Assembly (NCBI GenBank): GCA_933822405.4
Contig: CAKOGP040001557.1
Span: forward strand, 310,001-374,000
Source of the DNA: Cylindrotheca closterium
Lineage: Eukaryota; Bacillariophyta; Bacillariophyceae; Bacillariales; Bacillariaceae
DNA: 64,000 bases
Direction of reading: 5' to 3'
Positions 1 through 10,122 of the stretch are shown here, in pieces. The notes below the pieces were generated by a model. The model had not been told where the DNA came from. It ran no database searches and was given only the letters and a program-made list of their open reading frames with translations. Position 1 is the stretch's first letter. Each line of letters begins with the position of its first letter. The position numbers and the translations under genes are program-made.

Positions 1-1172
1 TCAAGGCTTGTGTTTTTCCATTGTGCCTCTGCCTAATTCCAATCAGTAGTATGCTGATCGTCTGTGTCACAGGAGTCAGACTGTTGGATACACTTTGTCG
101 ATACCATTTATACAAAGGTTTGTATTAAAAGTTTGAAACAGGATTTGTAGCCGACCTTCACTGTCACAATCGCACTTCCTCTCTCGGCCTCATATTTTGC
201 TACATGTACTGGCTCTGGGAGAACCAGGATGCTTCATCCGATGAATGGAAAGGAAAATACCTGCTGATGTTATCTGATGTTATACGATTGCACATCGACG
301 ACTGGTGTTCTTCGAAGCTTCTATATCAATTATCCATCTACTATATAGAAAGAAGTACAGGTACACTACAAGAGACGACAGAGGAATGATCGGATGTTTG
401 ATCTTACACATTTTATAGTCTAAATTTGAATTCTTGAATCATGGTGTCATGTCGAATCTGCGTAGATCGACTAGGGTATGCTGTCTCATCTCCCGGGTCG
501 TATGTGGAGGCCGCATCTTTGCTTGAATAAGAGAATATCTTTTTGTTTCTTTCCAATCCAGCTTACAGCGTTCTTCGAGAAGACTTGGAAGAAGAAGCAC
601 TCTTGACGGAAGATCCGGAAGAAGAAGAAGAACCAGCGGCTGCAACTGGGACAACGGCAACTGGGACAACGGCAACTGGAACTGCAACAGGGGCGGCAGT
701 TTGAAGCTTTCTGCGAGAAGAGGACTTGGAAGAAGAAGCACTCTTGACGGAAGATCCGGAAGAAGAACCAGCTGCTGCAACTGGGACGGCGACTGGGACA
801 ACGGCAACTGGGACAGCGACAGGGGCGGCAGTCTGAAGAAGTCTGTTGTCGGCCTTGGCGGCGACGGCGAAGAGGGCGATGATGATAGAGAAGGACTTCA
901 TTTTGAATTTATTGATTTGGTTTTGTTGAGAGCTTGGTAAAGTCTGGTCAAAGTGTTTTTGTGAGAGTATTAGTGATGAAAGGTACGGTGGATTTGGCGA
1001 TCAATGAGTGAGGCGGAGTGCTTCCGTCAGAACGCTTTTTCTGTTACCGGTAGGTGGGTTTTTACGTATTGATTGGCGATCGTGAATTTTGTGTACGTAC
1101 AAAAATAGCATGTGTGAAAACCAAAACAATTGTCTTGTGCATGTCGTTCAGACATAGAATCCAATCGCCACA
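1..1172. repeat. Left copy of a segmental duplication (matches 6113-7354)
   Basis: Bases 1 to about 1000 match 6113 onward almost base for base at a constant offset of 6112. The match continues more loosely (small indels, substitutions) to about 1172/7354. The block carries one silaffin-like gene and its promoter. The match begins at base 1, so the repeat probably extends beyond the left edge. One visible difference is a 'ta' plus 'a' insertion just upstream of the gene in the right copy (about 7051-7055). Confidence 0.9.
563..901 (-). CDS. Silaffin-like small secreted repeat protein, copy 1
   Basis: 112 aa, single exon, unknown exact function; proposed silaffin-like cell-wall or silica-associated protein. 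A signal peptide covers about residues 1-17 (hydrophobic IIIALFAVAAKA). Two repeat units follow (about 23-66 and 67-112). Each starts QTAAPVAVPV, passes through a Pro/Val/Ala segment and a Ser run with KSASSSK, and ends in RRKL or RRTL. A third RxL triplet (RLL, 20-22) lies just before unit 1, so every unit is bounded by RxL. In the silaffin-1 precursor of Cylindrotheca fusiformis the Lys/Ser repeats end in RRIL-type tetrapeptides where cleavage occurs; that similarity is the basis for the call. The lysines are not clustered as in classical silaffins. The start is the ATG before the signal peptide. The predicted protein appears identical to copies 3 and 6. Confidence 0.8.
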   Translation of the reverse strand: MKSFSIIIALFAVAAKADNRLLQTAAPVAVPVAVVPVAVPVAAAGSSSGSSVKSASSSKSSSRRKLQTAAPVAVPVAVVPVAVVPVAAAGSSSSSGSSVKSASSSKSSRRTL

Positions 1173-1546
1173 CTAGTTTGCTTTCTGAACGCGCATGTTT
1201 TTAAAAAATAAAAGTGTGTTGCGCTCGTCACCACATCACACGAATCCTGGGACGAACGAACTGACCAAGGATCTGACCAACCACAATAAAGGAGGAGCCC
1301 AAGCAAGCGCATGCACCAAATGGTTGATGCTAGAATGCTTTTAGATCACAAAAGGAAAGCCAGCATTTTCCATTTTCTGCTGTAGCAGGCTTGTGCTTTG
1401 AGCTGTTTGCTAATGCAGACCATACGACGGATACTTGGCACTTGAAGGAATACTTAGGTGAAAATGTAGTTATATCATTGTTACTGATTTTACTATAAAA
1501 ATAATTTGATTTTACTCTATGAATTTCTTTGCTGGTATCAATCAAA
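902..1546. other. Promoter of copy 1 and spacer to copy 2
   Basis: This gap holds the upstream region of copy 1 (gene on the minus strand). Reading toward the gene, it contains GGAAGCACTCCG-like sequence (about 1013-1025), an ATCGCCAAATC element (about 990-1000), CTCACAAA (minus strand, 958-965) and the leader TCAATAAATTCAAAATG. The rest, about 1200-1546, is the 3' side of copy 2 and holds nothing I recognise. Confidence 0.5.
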
Positions 1547-1876
1547 TTACAATGTTCGTCGAGAAGACTTGGAAGAAGAAGCGCTCTTGACGGAAGAAGA
1601 AGATCCGGCTGCTGCAACTGGGACAACGGCAACTGGGACAACGGCAACAGGAACTGCGACAGGGGCAGCAGTTTGAAGCTTTCTTCGAGAAGAGGACTTG
1701 GAAGAAGATGCACTCTTGACGGAAGATCCGGAAGAAGAACCAGCTGCTGCAACTGGGACGGCGACTGGGACAACAGCAACTGGGACAGCGACGGGAGCGG
1801 CAGTCTGAAGAAGTCTGTTGTCGGCCTTGGCGGCAACGGCGAAGAGGGTGGCGATAAGAATAGAGAAGGACTTCAT
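1547..1876 (-). CDS. Silaffin-like small secreted repeat protein, copy 2
   Basis: 109 aa. The signal peptide is MKSFSILIATLFAVAAKA, one residue longer than in copy 1. Two QTAAPV units follow, ending in RRKL and RRTL. The second unit is three residues shorter than in copies 1, 3 and 6 because the Gly/Ser run is contracted. The reading frame is open upstream to 1945, but the ATG at 1876 is chosen because it starts the signal peptide and follows the family leader (CTCAATTAAATTCAAAATG). CTCACAAT lies about 28 bp upstream (minus strand, 1904-1911). Same role as copy 1, by similarity only. Confidence 0.8.
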   Translation of the reverse strand: MKSFSILIATLFAVAAKADNRLLQTAAPVAVPVAVVPVAVPVAAAGSSSGSSVKSASSSKSSSRRKLQTAAPVAVPVAVVPVAVVPVAAAGSSSSVKSASSSKSSRRTL

Positions 1877-3621
1877 TTTGAATTTAATTGAGAGTGTAGT
1901 CAAATTGTGAGGAGCAAAGCATTCGGATCGGCGATTATTGAGCACTGAAAAACACGCGAGCCGTCGTAAGTAGAATTTGTCCTACGTTCTATTTTGGTAG
2001 CCACTCCGATTTAGCGATTGTCGCCAGACTGTCCTCAGATTTTTCCAGCCGTTGATGTTGGACCGGCATGCGGTAGAAGTGAATACCTCCAAGGTGTGGC
2101 CTGCTGCTGGGTAGCATTGATGCTGCATCAAAATGATGTGTAAAAAACAATGCGAAATCTGGGTGTTTCGTCGTCAGTATTTTGGATGAGAAAGCATGCC
2201 CTTACTGTCCACCCCTCCTTATAATCATCAGTCATGATATAAAGAAGTCCGATCTTTTATTTTTTCATAGTGTCGATCCAATTTTCGCTATTCAAAAGCC
2301 TTTGGGATCTGTTCTGCAATTTGACATCAAAGCCCTCTCGCTCGGTGGAGTGAGTCACGGAGGGTTGAATCAATGGCACATCGGGCTCCTCCTTTACACA
2401 TGCAGGTACATCATGATCTGGGCGGGCTCAGATACGTTGAGAATATTGGCGAAGTTTTCTGTTTAAAGTCTGCAAAATTACGATGCCGTTTTCTGCAAAA
2501 TTGCGATGCCGTTGTTAGTTCAAGAGCAGCTTTGAAAATGCACTTTCGCAATAGAATGTTTCATATCATTCTTGAATCATGGTCTGAAGGAAGAGTTTCG
2601 GAAAACCAGGAATGCACGAAGGTAGAGTATAAAAAATTCGTCATAGCAACTCCTGGAGTCTAAATTCAAGGTGATTTGATTCGTGCTCAAGGGTACGTGT
2701 ACCACAGGCCAAGAGCGGAAGGAAACTTTTTATAATTGTCAATATGCATGAGATCAAACTAGATAGCTAGAAAAACAGCATTCTCAAGATGATGTTAAAG
2801 TCAATGGTTCGTCAATGGCTCGGACGCTTAACTCGAGCTCGAGGGGGAAATGGGTTTGACATAAGCCACAATTGTAACATTAGATGATCACCACCACGAT
2901 ATGAATTGATATTGCCGATCTTCCTTTAAAAAAGATTTTATCATTCAACCTCGCTCCAAACGATGTTCAATCCCCACATACAGTGAAGCACAATCGACGA
3001 AGACAATGCCAGCTTATAAAGAATTGAAACGAATGCTCGGTACCTGCGGTGGTTTTCGCTCGCTTACGCCTCGAGTGGTGGGTAGACGAGCGCGAACAAG
3101 GCTAGCTATCGGCAATATAGGAGGAACAAAGTGACTGACTCGCAAATAACTTACAACATCCTAACCTGTCTATAGCACACTTTATTCATGACTAGGAAGT
3201 TCGCATCACGCACCTCCATTCTCATACAAATGTAGTGAGCGACCTATACTACGAGTAGACAGCGTATGTGAAATACTCAGGGGGAAGTCCATTCTTTAGA
3301 TAGACCCTATATCATCACTGTTCACAATTATATCCATGCACAACAGGACTGACGGACTCGACTCCACAATGAATGTATCTACGCGTACCTAATCTAGATG
3401 GCGAATATCAATATTTTCTGCATAAAAGCTCTGCCGCATATTTCTAATTTACACTTTACAACTGGACGGACAGGCCAAGCCATGTGCTACTGCTTGGTCT
3501 GGTCTTCTCTGCTTCTTTAGAAAAAAAGAAGTAGTTTGACCACGCTGCCATCGAAGTTTGGGGGGTATCGTACCACTTGTTGTTCGTTTGAATGACTTCA
3601 TTCAGCCTTTTTCATCCCAGC
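1877..3621. other. 1.7-kb spacer without a supported gene
   Basis: No convincing gene. The left end is the copy 2 promoter (ATCGGCGATTATTGAGCACT near 1927). A 23-bp direct repeat (TCTGCAAAATT[A/G]CGATGCCGTT) occurs twice at 2469-2490 and 2492-2513. Open frames such as 2182-2466 (94 codons) have no recognisable domain, signal or coding character. The right end is the 3' flank of copy 3. Confidence 0.5.
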
Positions 3622-3960
3622 TTACAATGTTCGGCGAGAAGACTTGGAAGAAGAAGCACTCTTGACGGAAGATCCGGAAGAAGAAGAAGAACCAGCGGCT
3701 GCAACTGGGACAACGGCAACTGGGACAACGGCAACTGGAACTGCAACAGGGGCAGCAGTTTGAAGCTTTCTGCGCGAAGAGGACTTGGAAGAAGATGCAC
3801 TCTTGACGGAAGATCCGGAAGAAGAACCAGCTGCTGCAACTGGGACGGCGACTGGGACAACGGCAACTGGGACAGCGACGGGAGCGGCAGTCTGAAGAAG
3901 TCTGTTGTCGGCCTTGGCGGCGACGGCGAAGAGGGCGATGATGATAGAGAAGGACTTCAT
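3622..3960 (-). CDS. Silaffin-like small secreted repeat protein, copy 3
   Basis: 112 aa; the predicted protein matches copies 1 and 6. Signal peptide 1-17, RLL at 20-22, unit 1 ending RRKL, unit 2 ending RRTL. The frame stays open upstream to 4203, but the ATG at 3960 starts the signal peptide and follows the family leader CTCAATACTATCACAATG. It is head to head with copy 4 across 376 bp. CTCACAAT (minus strand, 4007-4014) lies 47 bp upstream and a CGGAGTGCTTC element lies near 4063-4074. Long open frames in other phases across this gene result from its low-complexity repeats. Confidence 0.8.
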   Translation of the reverse strand: MKSFSIIIALFAVAAKADNRLLQTAAPVAVPVAVVPVAVPVAAAGSSSGSSVKSASSSKSSSRRKLQTAAPVAVPVAVVPVAVVPVAAAGSSSSSGSSVKSASSSKSSRRTL

Positions 3961-4336
3961 TGTGATAGTATTGAGTATGTTTGATAAAAACTTTGTGCAA
4001 TTCGGGATTGTGAGACAAATTGTCGTCGGAAATATGATGATTTGGCGATGGCTGGGTACTAGACGGAGTGCTTCTCTGTGGAAACGCAAGAATTTGTGAG
4101 GGACTGAAGGTTTGGCGATTTTGACCGATTGATATTTATCTAGCTTGGTATGCGTGTAAAAGTACGGAAAATACCCTGGAAAAGTACCATCACGGCATGG
4201 CATGCGCGCGCACGTGGTCTCATCACGAGACCGTCACCTTTTCTGCGAGCCTTTGGCGGTGTTTTGATCGTTCGAATTTCCTCTCACAATCCAGATTTGC
4301 AACAAGCTTTCAACAAACACACTCAATACATTCAAA
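3961..4336. promoter_or_regulatory. Shared divergent promoter of silaffin-like copies 3 and 4
   Basis: 376 bp between two head-to-head family members. It contains CTCACAAT on both strands at similar distances from the starts (4007-4014 on minus, 47 bp; 4283-4290 on plus, 54 bp). It also has TTTGGCGAT elements near 4040 and 4112, CGGAGTGCTTC near 4063, and a short palindrome GGTCTCATCACGAGACC (4213-4229). The duplicated signals suggest two core promoters back to back; that is inference. Confidence 0.55.
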
Positions 4337-4675
4337 ATGAAGTCCTTCTCTATTCTTATCGCCACCCTCTTCGCCGTTGCCGCCAAGGCCGACAACAGAC
4401 TTCTTCAGACTGCCGCTCCCGTCGCTGTCCCAGTTGCTGTTGTCCCAGTCGCCGTCCCAGTTGCAGCAGCTGGTTCTTCTTCCGGATCTTCCGTCAAGAG
4501 TGCATCTTCTTCCAAGTCCTCTTCTCGCAGAAAGCTTCAAACTGCCGCCCCTGTTGCAGTTCCAGTTGCCGTTGTCCCAGTTGCCGTTGTCCCAGTTGCA
4601 GCCGCTGGTTCTTCTTCTTCCGGATCTTCCGTCAAGAGTGCTTCTTCTTCCAAGTCTTCTCGACGAACGTTGTAA
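4337..4675 (+). CDS. Silaffin-like small secreted repeat protein, copy 4
   Basis: 112 aa. Signal peptide MKSFSILIATLFAVAAKA, then RLL, then two QTAAPV units ending RRKL and RRTL. The leader CTCAATACATTCAAAATG matches the family consensus, and CTCACAAT lies 54 bp upstream. This copy and copy 5 are on the plus strand; the other four are on minus. Closest to copy 2 in the signal peptide and to copy 1 in the repeats. Confidence 0.8.
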   Translation: MKSFSILIATLFAVAAKADNRLLQTAAPVAVPVAVVPVAVPVAAAGSSSGSSVKSASSSKSSSRRKLQTAAPVAVPVAVVPVAVVPVAAAGSSSSGSSVKSASSSKSSRRTL

Positions 4676-5543
4676 GCTGCTGGATTGGAAGACAAATGGA
4701 GATAACGAATGAAGTGTGAAGTAAGAAGAAAGCCAAAAAGCTTAGCACTGTCAGCACGTACGTGACACAGCCGGTCTTCGTAGACTCGGCATGGTTGGAT
4801 CCCAGAATGGCTGGGATGGACACTGTATGCCTGAAAGAAAGAGATACCTGAAAATGTATTAGCTTGTAATAAGATATAGCAGCTGGATTGCTTTCAATTG
4901 CTATTAGTGGATTTTTGAAATCTTGGCATCATCATGCCGACTATGCTTCTTTCTGGCTAAGCAGCGAGCAACAGTGCATCTCCTACTACGCCCTTGTATT
5001 GGAATCGTGCACGTTGCCCGAACCTCAGAGCAGATTGATTGATTGCCACCACCGATGCAGTACACTCCTATCCATTAACAAGCAAAATATCATTTGGATG
5101 ATAACCCGGTGGGGATGAATGAGACTATCGAGGATAACGACGATACTAGCATACTCACTTCGCTCAGAGCTGTGACAAGCCAGTGTGATAAAACTACGTA
5201 TGAAATTATCGGATTTGCAATAGCAATGCATCGCATGGTGCTGCTCTCGGGATTTGGATATTATCGTGCACACAAGGTTACGAAGCTTCTCACGAAATGC
5301 ACGTTGCCTTTCTCCCTTCGTGCACCTTGCCTGTATTTGCTAGTGGAAAAGTCTATGTCCGTCGTAATCCGACCTCTAAAACCTGCGCCGGAACGACTCT
5401 CCGATTGAATTCATTCGTTCGCGAAATCTTTTGCCACATCGATTTCAACGGATGCTACCGGTGCCGTTGATATTCAATCATTCCACTCATCCTCTCACAA
5501 TATTATTTGCAACCAAATTTCGCTCACATTCAATAAATTCACC
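4676..5543. other. Spacer between copies 4 and 5
   Basis: 868 bp. Only the last roughly 60 bp carry recognisable signals: CCTCTCACAAT at 5491-5501 and the leader TTCAATAAATTCACCATG before copy 5. An open frame at 5094-5408 (104 codons) shows no domain and is not called. Confidence 0.45.
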
Positions 5544-5858
5544 ATGAAGTCCTTCTCCATCCTTATCGCCGCCCTCTTCGCTGTCGCCGCCAAGGCAGAT
5601 AGCAGACTTCTTCAGACTGCCGCCCCTGTCGCCGTCCCCGTGATGACAGTCATGACCCCAACCATGGCCACCCCAACGACTGGATCTTCCGTCAAGAGTG
5701 CATCTTCTTCCAAGTCTTCTTCTTCTCGCAGAAAGCTCCAAACTGCCGCCCCTGTCGCAGTTCCAGTTGCCGTTGTCACTCCCGTGATGACAACCCCGAC
5801 TACTGGATCATCTGTAAAGTCCGCAAGCAGTTCCAAGTCGTCTAGCCGAAGACTGTAA
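5544..5858 (+). CDS. Silaffin-like secreted repeat protein, divergent copy 5
   Basis: 104 aa. Same plan as its paralogs: signal peptide (MKSFSILIAALFAVAAKA), RLL, two units beginning QTAAPVAVPV, conserved GSSVKSASSSK, and ends RRKL and RRL. The Pro/Val/Ala middle is replaced by Met/Thr-rich sequence (VMTVMTPTMATPTTG in unit 1, VTPVMTTPTTG in unit 2). The RxL sites, the Lys/Ser block and the QTAAPV start are what selection seems to keep, while the hydrophobic middle varies. That pattern supports the idea of peptide processing at RxL. Confidence 0.8.
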   Translation: MKSFSILIAALFAVAAKADSRLLQTAAPVAVPVMTVMTPTMATPTTGSSVKSASSSKSSSSRRKLQTAAPVAVPVAVVTPVMTTPTTGSSVKSASSSKSSSRRL

Positions 5859-6674
5859 TTTGATTGGAACCGAGAGAACAAGGAATCAAAAGAGAAATGC
5901 CCGATAAAGCATATCAAAAGAGAGATGCGAGGTGAAGCATATCAATCTTCTGCCATTTGTGACATGTGACAATAGACGAGAAACTGAATAAATCAATCAT
6001 TTAGACGACCAAAAATTATACGTAGGTCCTACACTTAATCATCCTGATTGTTTTACAGAAATTGACATATAGGACGATTGACTGCTTAATCAAAGTACAT
6101 ATTTTGCAAGTATCAAGGCTTGTGTTTTTCCATTGTGCCTCTGCCTAATTCCAATCAGTAGTATGCTGATCGTCTGTGTCACAGGAGTCAGACTGTTGGA
6201 TACACTTTGTCGATACCATTTATACAAAGGTTTGTATTAAAAGTTTGAAACAGGATTTGTAGCCGACCTTCACTGTCACAATCGCACTTCCTCTCTCGGC
6301 CTCATATTTTGCTACATGTACTGGCTCTGGGAGAACCAGGATGCTTCATCCGATGAATGGAAAGGAAAATACCTGCTGATGTTATCTGATGTTATACGAT
6401 TGCACATCGACGACTGGTGTTCTTCGAAGCTTCTATATCAATTATCCATCTACTATATAGAAAGAAGTACAGGTACACTACAAGAGACGACAGAGGAATG
6501 ATCGGATGTTTGATCTTACACATTTTATAGTCTAAATTTGAATTCTTGAATCATGGTGTCATGTCGAATCTGCGTAGATCGACTAGGGTATGCTGTCTCA
6601 TCTCCCGGGTCGTATGTGGAGGCCGCATCTTTGCTTGAATAAGAGAATATCTTTTTGTTTCTTTCCAATCCAGC
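5859..6674. other. Spacer before copy 6; start of right duplication copy
   Basis: The convergent region between copies 5 and 6. From 6113 it repeats bases 1-562. A 61-codon open frame (6316-6501, also 204-389) is preserved in both copies but has no recognisable features. The junction near 6112 (TTTTGCAAGTA, then TCAAGGCTTG) is where similarity to the window start begins. Confidence 0.5.
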
Positions 6675-7354
6675 TTACAGCGTTCTTCGAGAAGACTTGG
6701 AAGAAGAAGCACTCTTGACGGAAGATCCGGAAGAAGAAGAAGAACCAGCGGCTGCAACTGGGACAACGGCAACTGGGACAACGGCAACTGGAACTGCAAC
6801 AGGGGCGGCAGTTTGAAGCTTTCTGCGAGAAGAGGACTTGGAAGAAGAAGCACTCTTGACGGAAGATCCGGAAGAAGAACCAGCTGCTGCAACTGGGACG
6901 GCAACTGGGACAACGGCAACTGGGACAGCGACAGGGGCGGCAGTTTGAAGAAGTCTGTTGTCGGCCTTGGCGGCGACGGCGAAGAGGGCGATGATGATAG
7001 AGAAGGACTTCATTTTGAATTTATTGATTTGGTTTTGTTGAGAGCTTGGTATAAAAGTCTGGTCAAAGTGTTTTTGTGAGAGTATGAGTGATGAGAGGTA
7101 CGGTGGATTTGGCGATCAATGAGTGAGTCGGAGTGCTTCCGTTGGTTCGGAACGCTTTCGAGGTGCTCGCACGGTACACGTGCCGATACACGTACCATGG
7201 GGTCTGTAGGTTTGCATATATGGGTTTTTACGTATAGTGATTGGCGATTGTGAATTTTGCGTACAGTACGTTGAACGTATACGTACAGAAATAGCATGTG
7301 TTAAAAACGAACACAACTGTCTTGTGGATGTCGTTCTGACACAATCCAATCGCC
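6113..7354. repeat. Right copy of the segmental duplication
   Basis: Matches 1-1172 (offset 6112, drifting beyond the gene because of indels). It includes silaffin-like copy 6 and its promoter with the CGGAGTGCTTCCG, TTTGGCGATC and TTTGTGAG elements. It contains extra sequence relative to the left copy around 7140-7220. Confidence 0.9.
6675..7013 (-). CDS. Silaffin-like small secreted repeat protein, copy 6
   Basis: 112 aa, predicted identical to copy 1 despite a few silent base changes (for example near 6900 and 6943). Signal peptide, RLL, two QTAAPV units ending RRKL and RRTL. It is the duplicate of copy 1 at offset 6112. Unlike copy 1, its promoter keeps GGTATAAAAG (about 7047-7056), so the two copies may differ in expression. 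Confidence 0.8.
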   Translation of the reverse strand: MKSFSIIIALFAVAAKADNRLLQTAAPVAVPVAVVPVAVPVAAAGSSSGSSVKSASSSKSSSRRKLQTAAPVAVPVAVVPVAVVPVAAAGSSSSSGSSVKSASSSKSSRRTL

Positions 7355-7563
7355 AACAATAAGGAATGTACGCCCGTGTACACGTGTGTACCGTATATGT
7401 GACGATTTTCGTCACGTGCGCGTCATCCAAATTCCAACGACGAAGTGACAATGATCATTCATTGCACCCACAGTAACGAGCATCGAAGCGCAATCGATGA
7501 TTTGACTTTCTTAGAATGAATCCGTTTAGATCACGAGCGAAAATTAACTAATTTGTATCCTCG
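7014..7563. other. Promoter of copy 6 and spacer to P450 reductase
   Basis: Carries the copy 6 upstream elements up to about 7150. Around 7401-7426 there is an imperfect inverted repeat GTGACGATTTTCGTCAC beside CACGTG, a possible bZIP/bHLH site by sequence only. No gene seen; the stop of the reductase gene is at 7564. Confidence 0.4.
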
Positions 7564-9845
7564 TTATGCCCAAAGTTCTTGGACAAACCGACCATCCGAT
7601 GCTAGTTTTGCCATGTAGTCTTTGGCCTGCTGGGCTGACATGGATCCTTGCGACACAGCAATATCGGTGAGAGCTTCTGTAACATCATGCCCCATTCGAA
7701 CACCCCCACAGACGTAGATGGATGCGCCCTTCTTGTCTACCATTTCCCATGTATCTTGAGCATTGTTTGTCAGCAAGTGTTGCACATATACTTTTTGCTT
7801 CTCTTCTCTCGAGAATGCAAGGTGTAAGTTGTCTAGAACATTGTCCTTCTGCATGGCTTCCAATTCATCCCGGTACAAGTAATCCAAACTTCTCTTCTTG
7901 CACCCAAAGTACAGTATATTTGGACCTATGCTCTTCTTTTGAACATCGCGTTGGTATCTGCGTTCTTGCAATAAGGCTCTCATTGGTGCAATGCCTGTGC
8001 CTGGCCCAATCATAATGATTGGTTTGGAAGAATTCTCTGGTAGACGAAATGTGGACGGTCGACTGAAAACTCTCACTGTCCCATTCGCTGATGTTGGTTT
8101 GGCATCGGCTAAATGAGTTGAACAGACCCCATTAAAGGTGGACCCATCCTTGCGCTTTGCTTGTGTGACAGAAACGGTCAAGTGCACTTGATTCGGGAAC
8201 TCCAAAGAGGATGATGCGATGGTGTAGAACCGAGGCAAAAGGAAGTGACAGACGCTAATCAAATGCTCCAAGGGAATCGAAAGAGAAGGACAAAGCTTCA
8301 GCAAATCGACCATGCCAACGTATCCATCCATAATCTTTTCTTTGTATTCCTTCTTTCCCTCTTTGGAGCTTAGTCGTTGCAGTGCCTTTCGGTCGATTGG
8401 GTCCTTGGCATAATGAATCAAATGCTTCAAATCGGATCGACGTGGGGCCGATGTCAAATCCAAGTATCGTGTCAAACATTCGCGGATCGAAATCGGCATG
8501 GGAAAGGGAGCACCATGCCATTCATGATTTCCAGCGGCGGAAAGTGAGAAGACAGCATTCAAATCATATCCCAAAGACTTTGCGACCGACGCGACAATGG
8601 CATCATCATTCAAGGGAAGCACTCCCAAGTTATCAGCTGTTTGATATTCGAGCTTGTTGGCAATATCAATCTCCATGTGTACAGTAGATCCACCATCTTC
8701 GGACGAGCGTAGTTCTCGGCTGGTCAATACTGGACAATCCACGGATGTAAAGTACGGCTTGCTGGATCCATGTACCTTGTCTAGTCCAATATATTTTTCA
8801 GCAGGTGTACCAGCACTGTGGTATTGAATCTTGTATTCGCAGTCTGGGATCTTGAATTCGTCATTGTCCTTCTTGACTGGAAGTGCAGCACCTCGGCAGT
8901 ATCTCTTTCGCAATTCGACCCACATTTGATCCTTCCAGCTTTCAAAGTCTCCCTCCAGATCATTATCATCGTCACCCATACCGATTGGAATGATTCGCTT
9001 TGCACCAAAGGTCTCCAATGAGGAATCAAAAAACTTGCCCATGGCATTGTAGTGCTCGTATTGACGATTTCCCAAACCAAATACGCAATATTCCAGTCCT
9101 TCCAAGACAGTCATCTTGCTCTCGTCTTCCAGAGACTCTTTTATCTCGTTCACCATTTCAGTTGAGTTGTCAGTGGGCTCTCCCTCTCCATACGTGGCCG
9201 CCAAGATGATGGCCCTGCTGGTTCCCAAGTCATCATCATTGTCACCAAAGGCAGAGTGGGCGGTAAGCTGTTCCAAGCAAGTCTCGTCCATGTCCTCCAC
9301 ATGGATATGGAATCCTTGCTCCACACCTTCTCGCTCCAATTGTTGGGCAAAGGACTCTGCCGTTCCAGTCTGAGTCGCATAATATATCGTAATGTGACCT
9401 CCGGGGAATTTCTAAAGGGAGAATGAATAATAAACAAATAAATGAATCAATAAATGAATCAATAAATGATACAGTACAATACAGTACAATACAGTATAAT
9501 ACAGTACATAGTACATGCTTTCTGGATCCATCAGGGAAACAAAAACTAATTTCAACTTACCGTCTTATCAATTGAAACCTTCTTCTCAGAACCTGACTCG
9601 GTTGCGTTCCCTGTCAGTGATTGTCTAAGGTATAAACGAGGCAAGGAGAAGATTGTGAGTCATGAACAGCGTGTTAGTGAAACATGAAAATAGTTTTTTT
9701 ATAGGAGAGAGAGAGAGAGATAATCTTGACTTATTTACCTGTTTTGAGATTCTTGTTTCACATACAAAAGCCCTGCCAATGTCAACGCTGTCACGCATCC
9801 CGTAGCAAGAACTGTGATGTAGCTAACGCTGAATTGCTCCATCAT
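7564..9845 (-). CDS. POR/CPR: NADPH-cytochrome P450 reductase (three exons)
   Basis: Predicted 672 aa, normal for the family. Transfers electrons from NADPH through FAD and FMN to P450 enzymes at the ER face. Exons by GT-AG reading: 9845-9739, 9624-9561, 9411-7564; phases join cleanly. An N-terminal membrane anchor lies at about residues 7-29. The FMN P-loop TQTGTAE is at 70-76, followed by the flavodoxin loops ATYGEGEPTDN and FGLGNRQYEHY. The FAD motif is RFYTIASS, the NADPH region has GPGTGIAPMRALLQER and YVCGG, and the C terminus ELWA places the usual aromatic near the flavin. Two consecutive ATGs start the protein; the first is used. Intron 2 contains ACAGTA-type simple repeats. Divergent from the thioredoxin-domain gene. 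Confidence 0.92.
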
Positions 9846-10122
9846 GGAGTCTACCAATGCCACAAGCATACTATTTCAAATTACTGTAGGTGATGACCCC
9901 AAAATATATACAAAATTCACGACAACGACAAGAATAGTTCGTGTTTTTGTGTGTGCGTGCACGATGCCCTCATTCAAAAAATGCCGCGTGGTCCGTTCTT
10001 TGTCCTGTTTTGTGACGTGGTTTTCGTCACGGTCACGTTGGTCGAACGAGTCAGTCGACAATGCTGAAAAACTAAAAACCCGAAAACTAATATATTACCA
10101 ACCCAAAACCACAAACGGCAAC
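9846..10122. promoter_or_regulatory. Bidirectional promoter, P450 reductase / thioredoxin-domain gene
   Basis: 277 bp separate the two start codons. It contains TGACGTGG (10013-10020) and then CGTCACGGTCACG, a CRE/bZIP-like core in both orientations. The plus-strand frame is open through this region, but the signal peptide downstream shows the true start at 10123. Confidence 0.45.

Noticed and set aside
204..389. 61-codon frame preserved at 6316-6501
   Set aside because: Preserved only because the whole block is duplicated; no signal, domain or promoter.
2182..2466. 94-codon frame in the 1.7-kb spacer
   Set aside because: No leader, domain or paralog; base composition is like its non-coding surroundings.
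3602..4719. Several 110-190 codon frames overlapping silaffin-like copies in other phases
   Set aside because: Low-complexity Ser/Ala/Val repeats lack stops in most phases. Only the phase with the signal peptide is conserved as protein.
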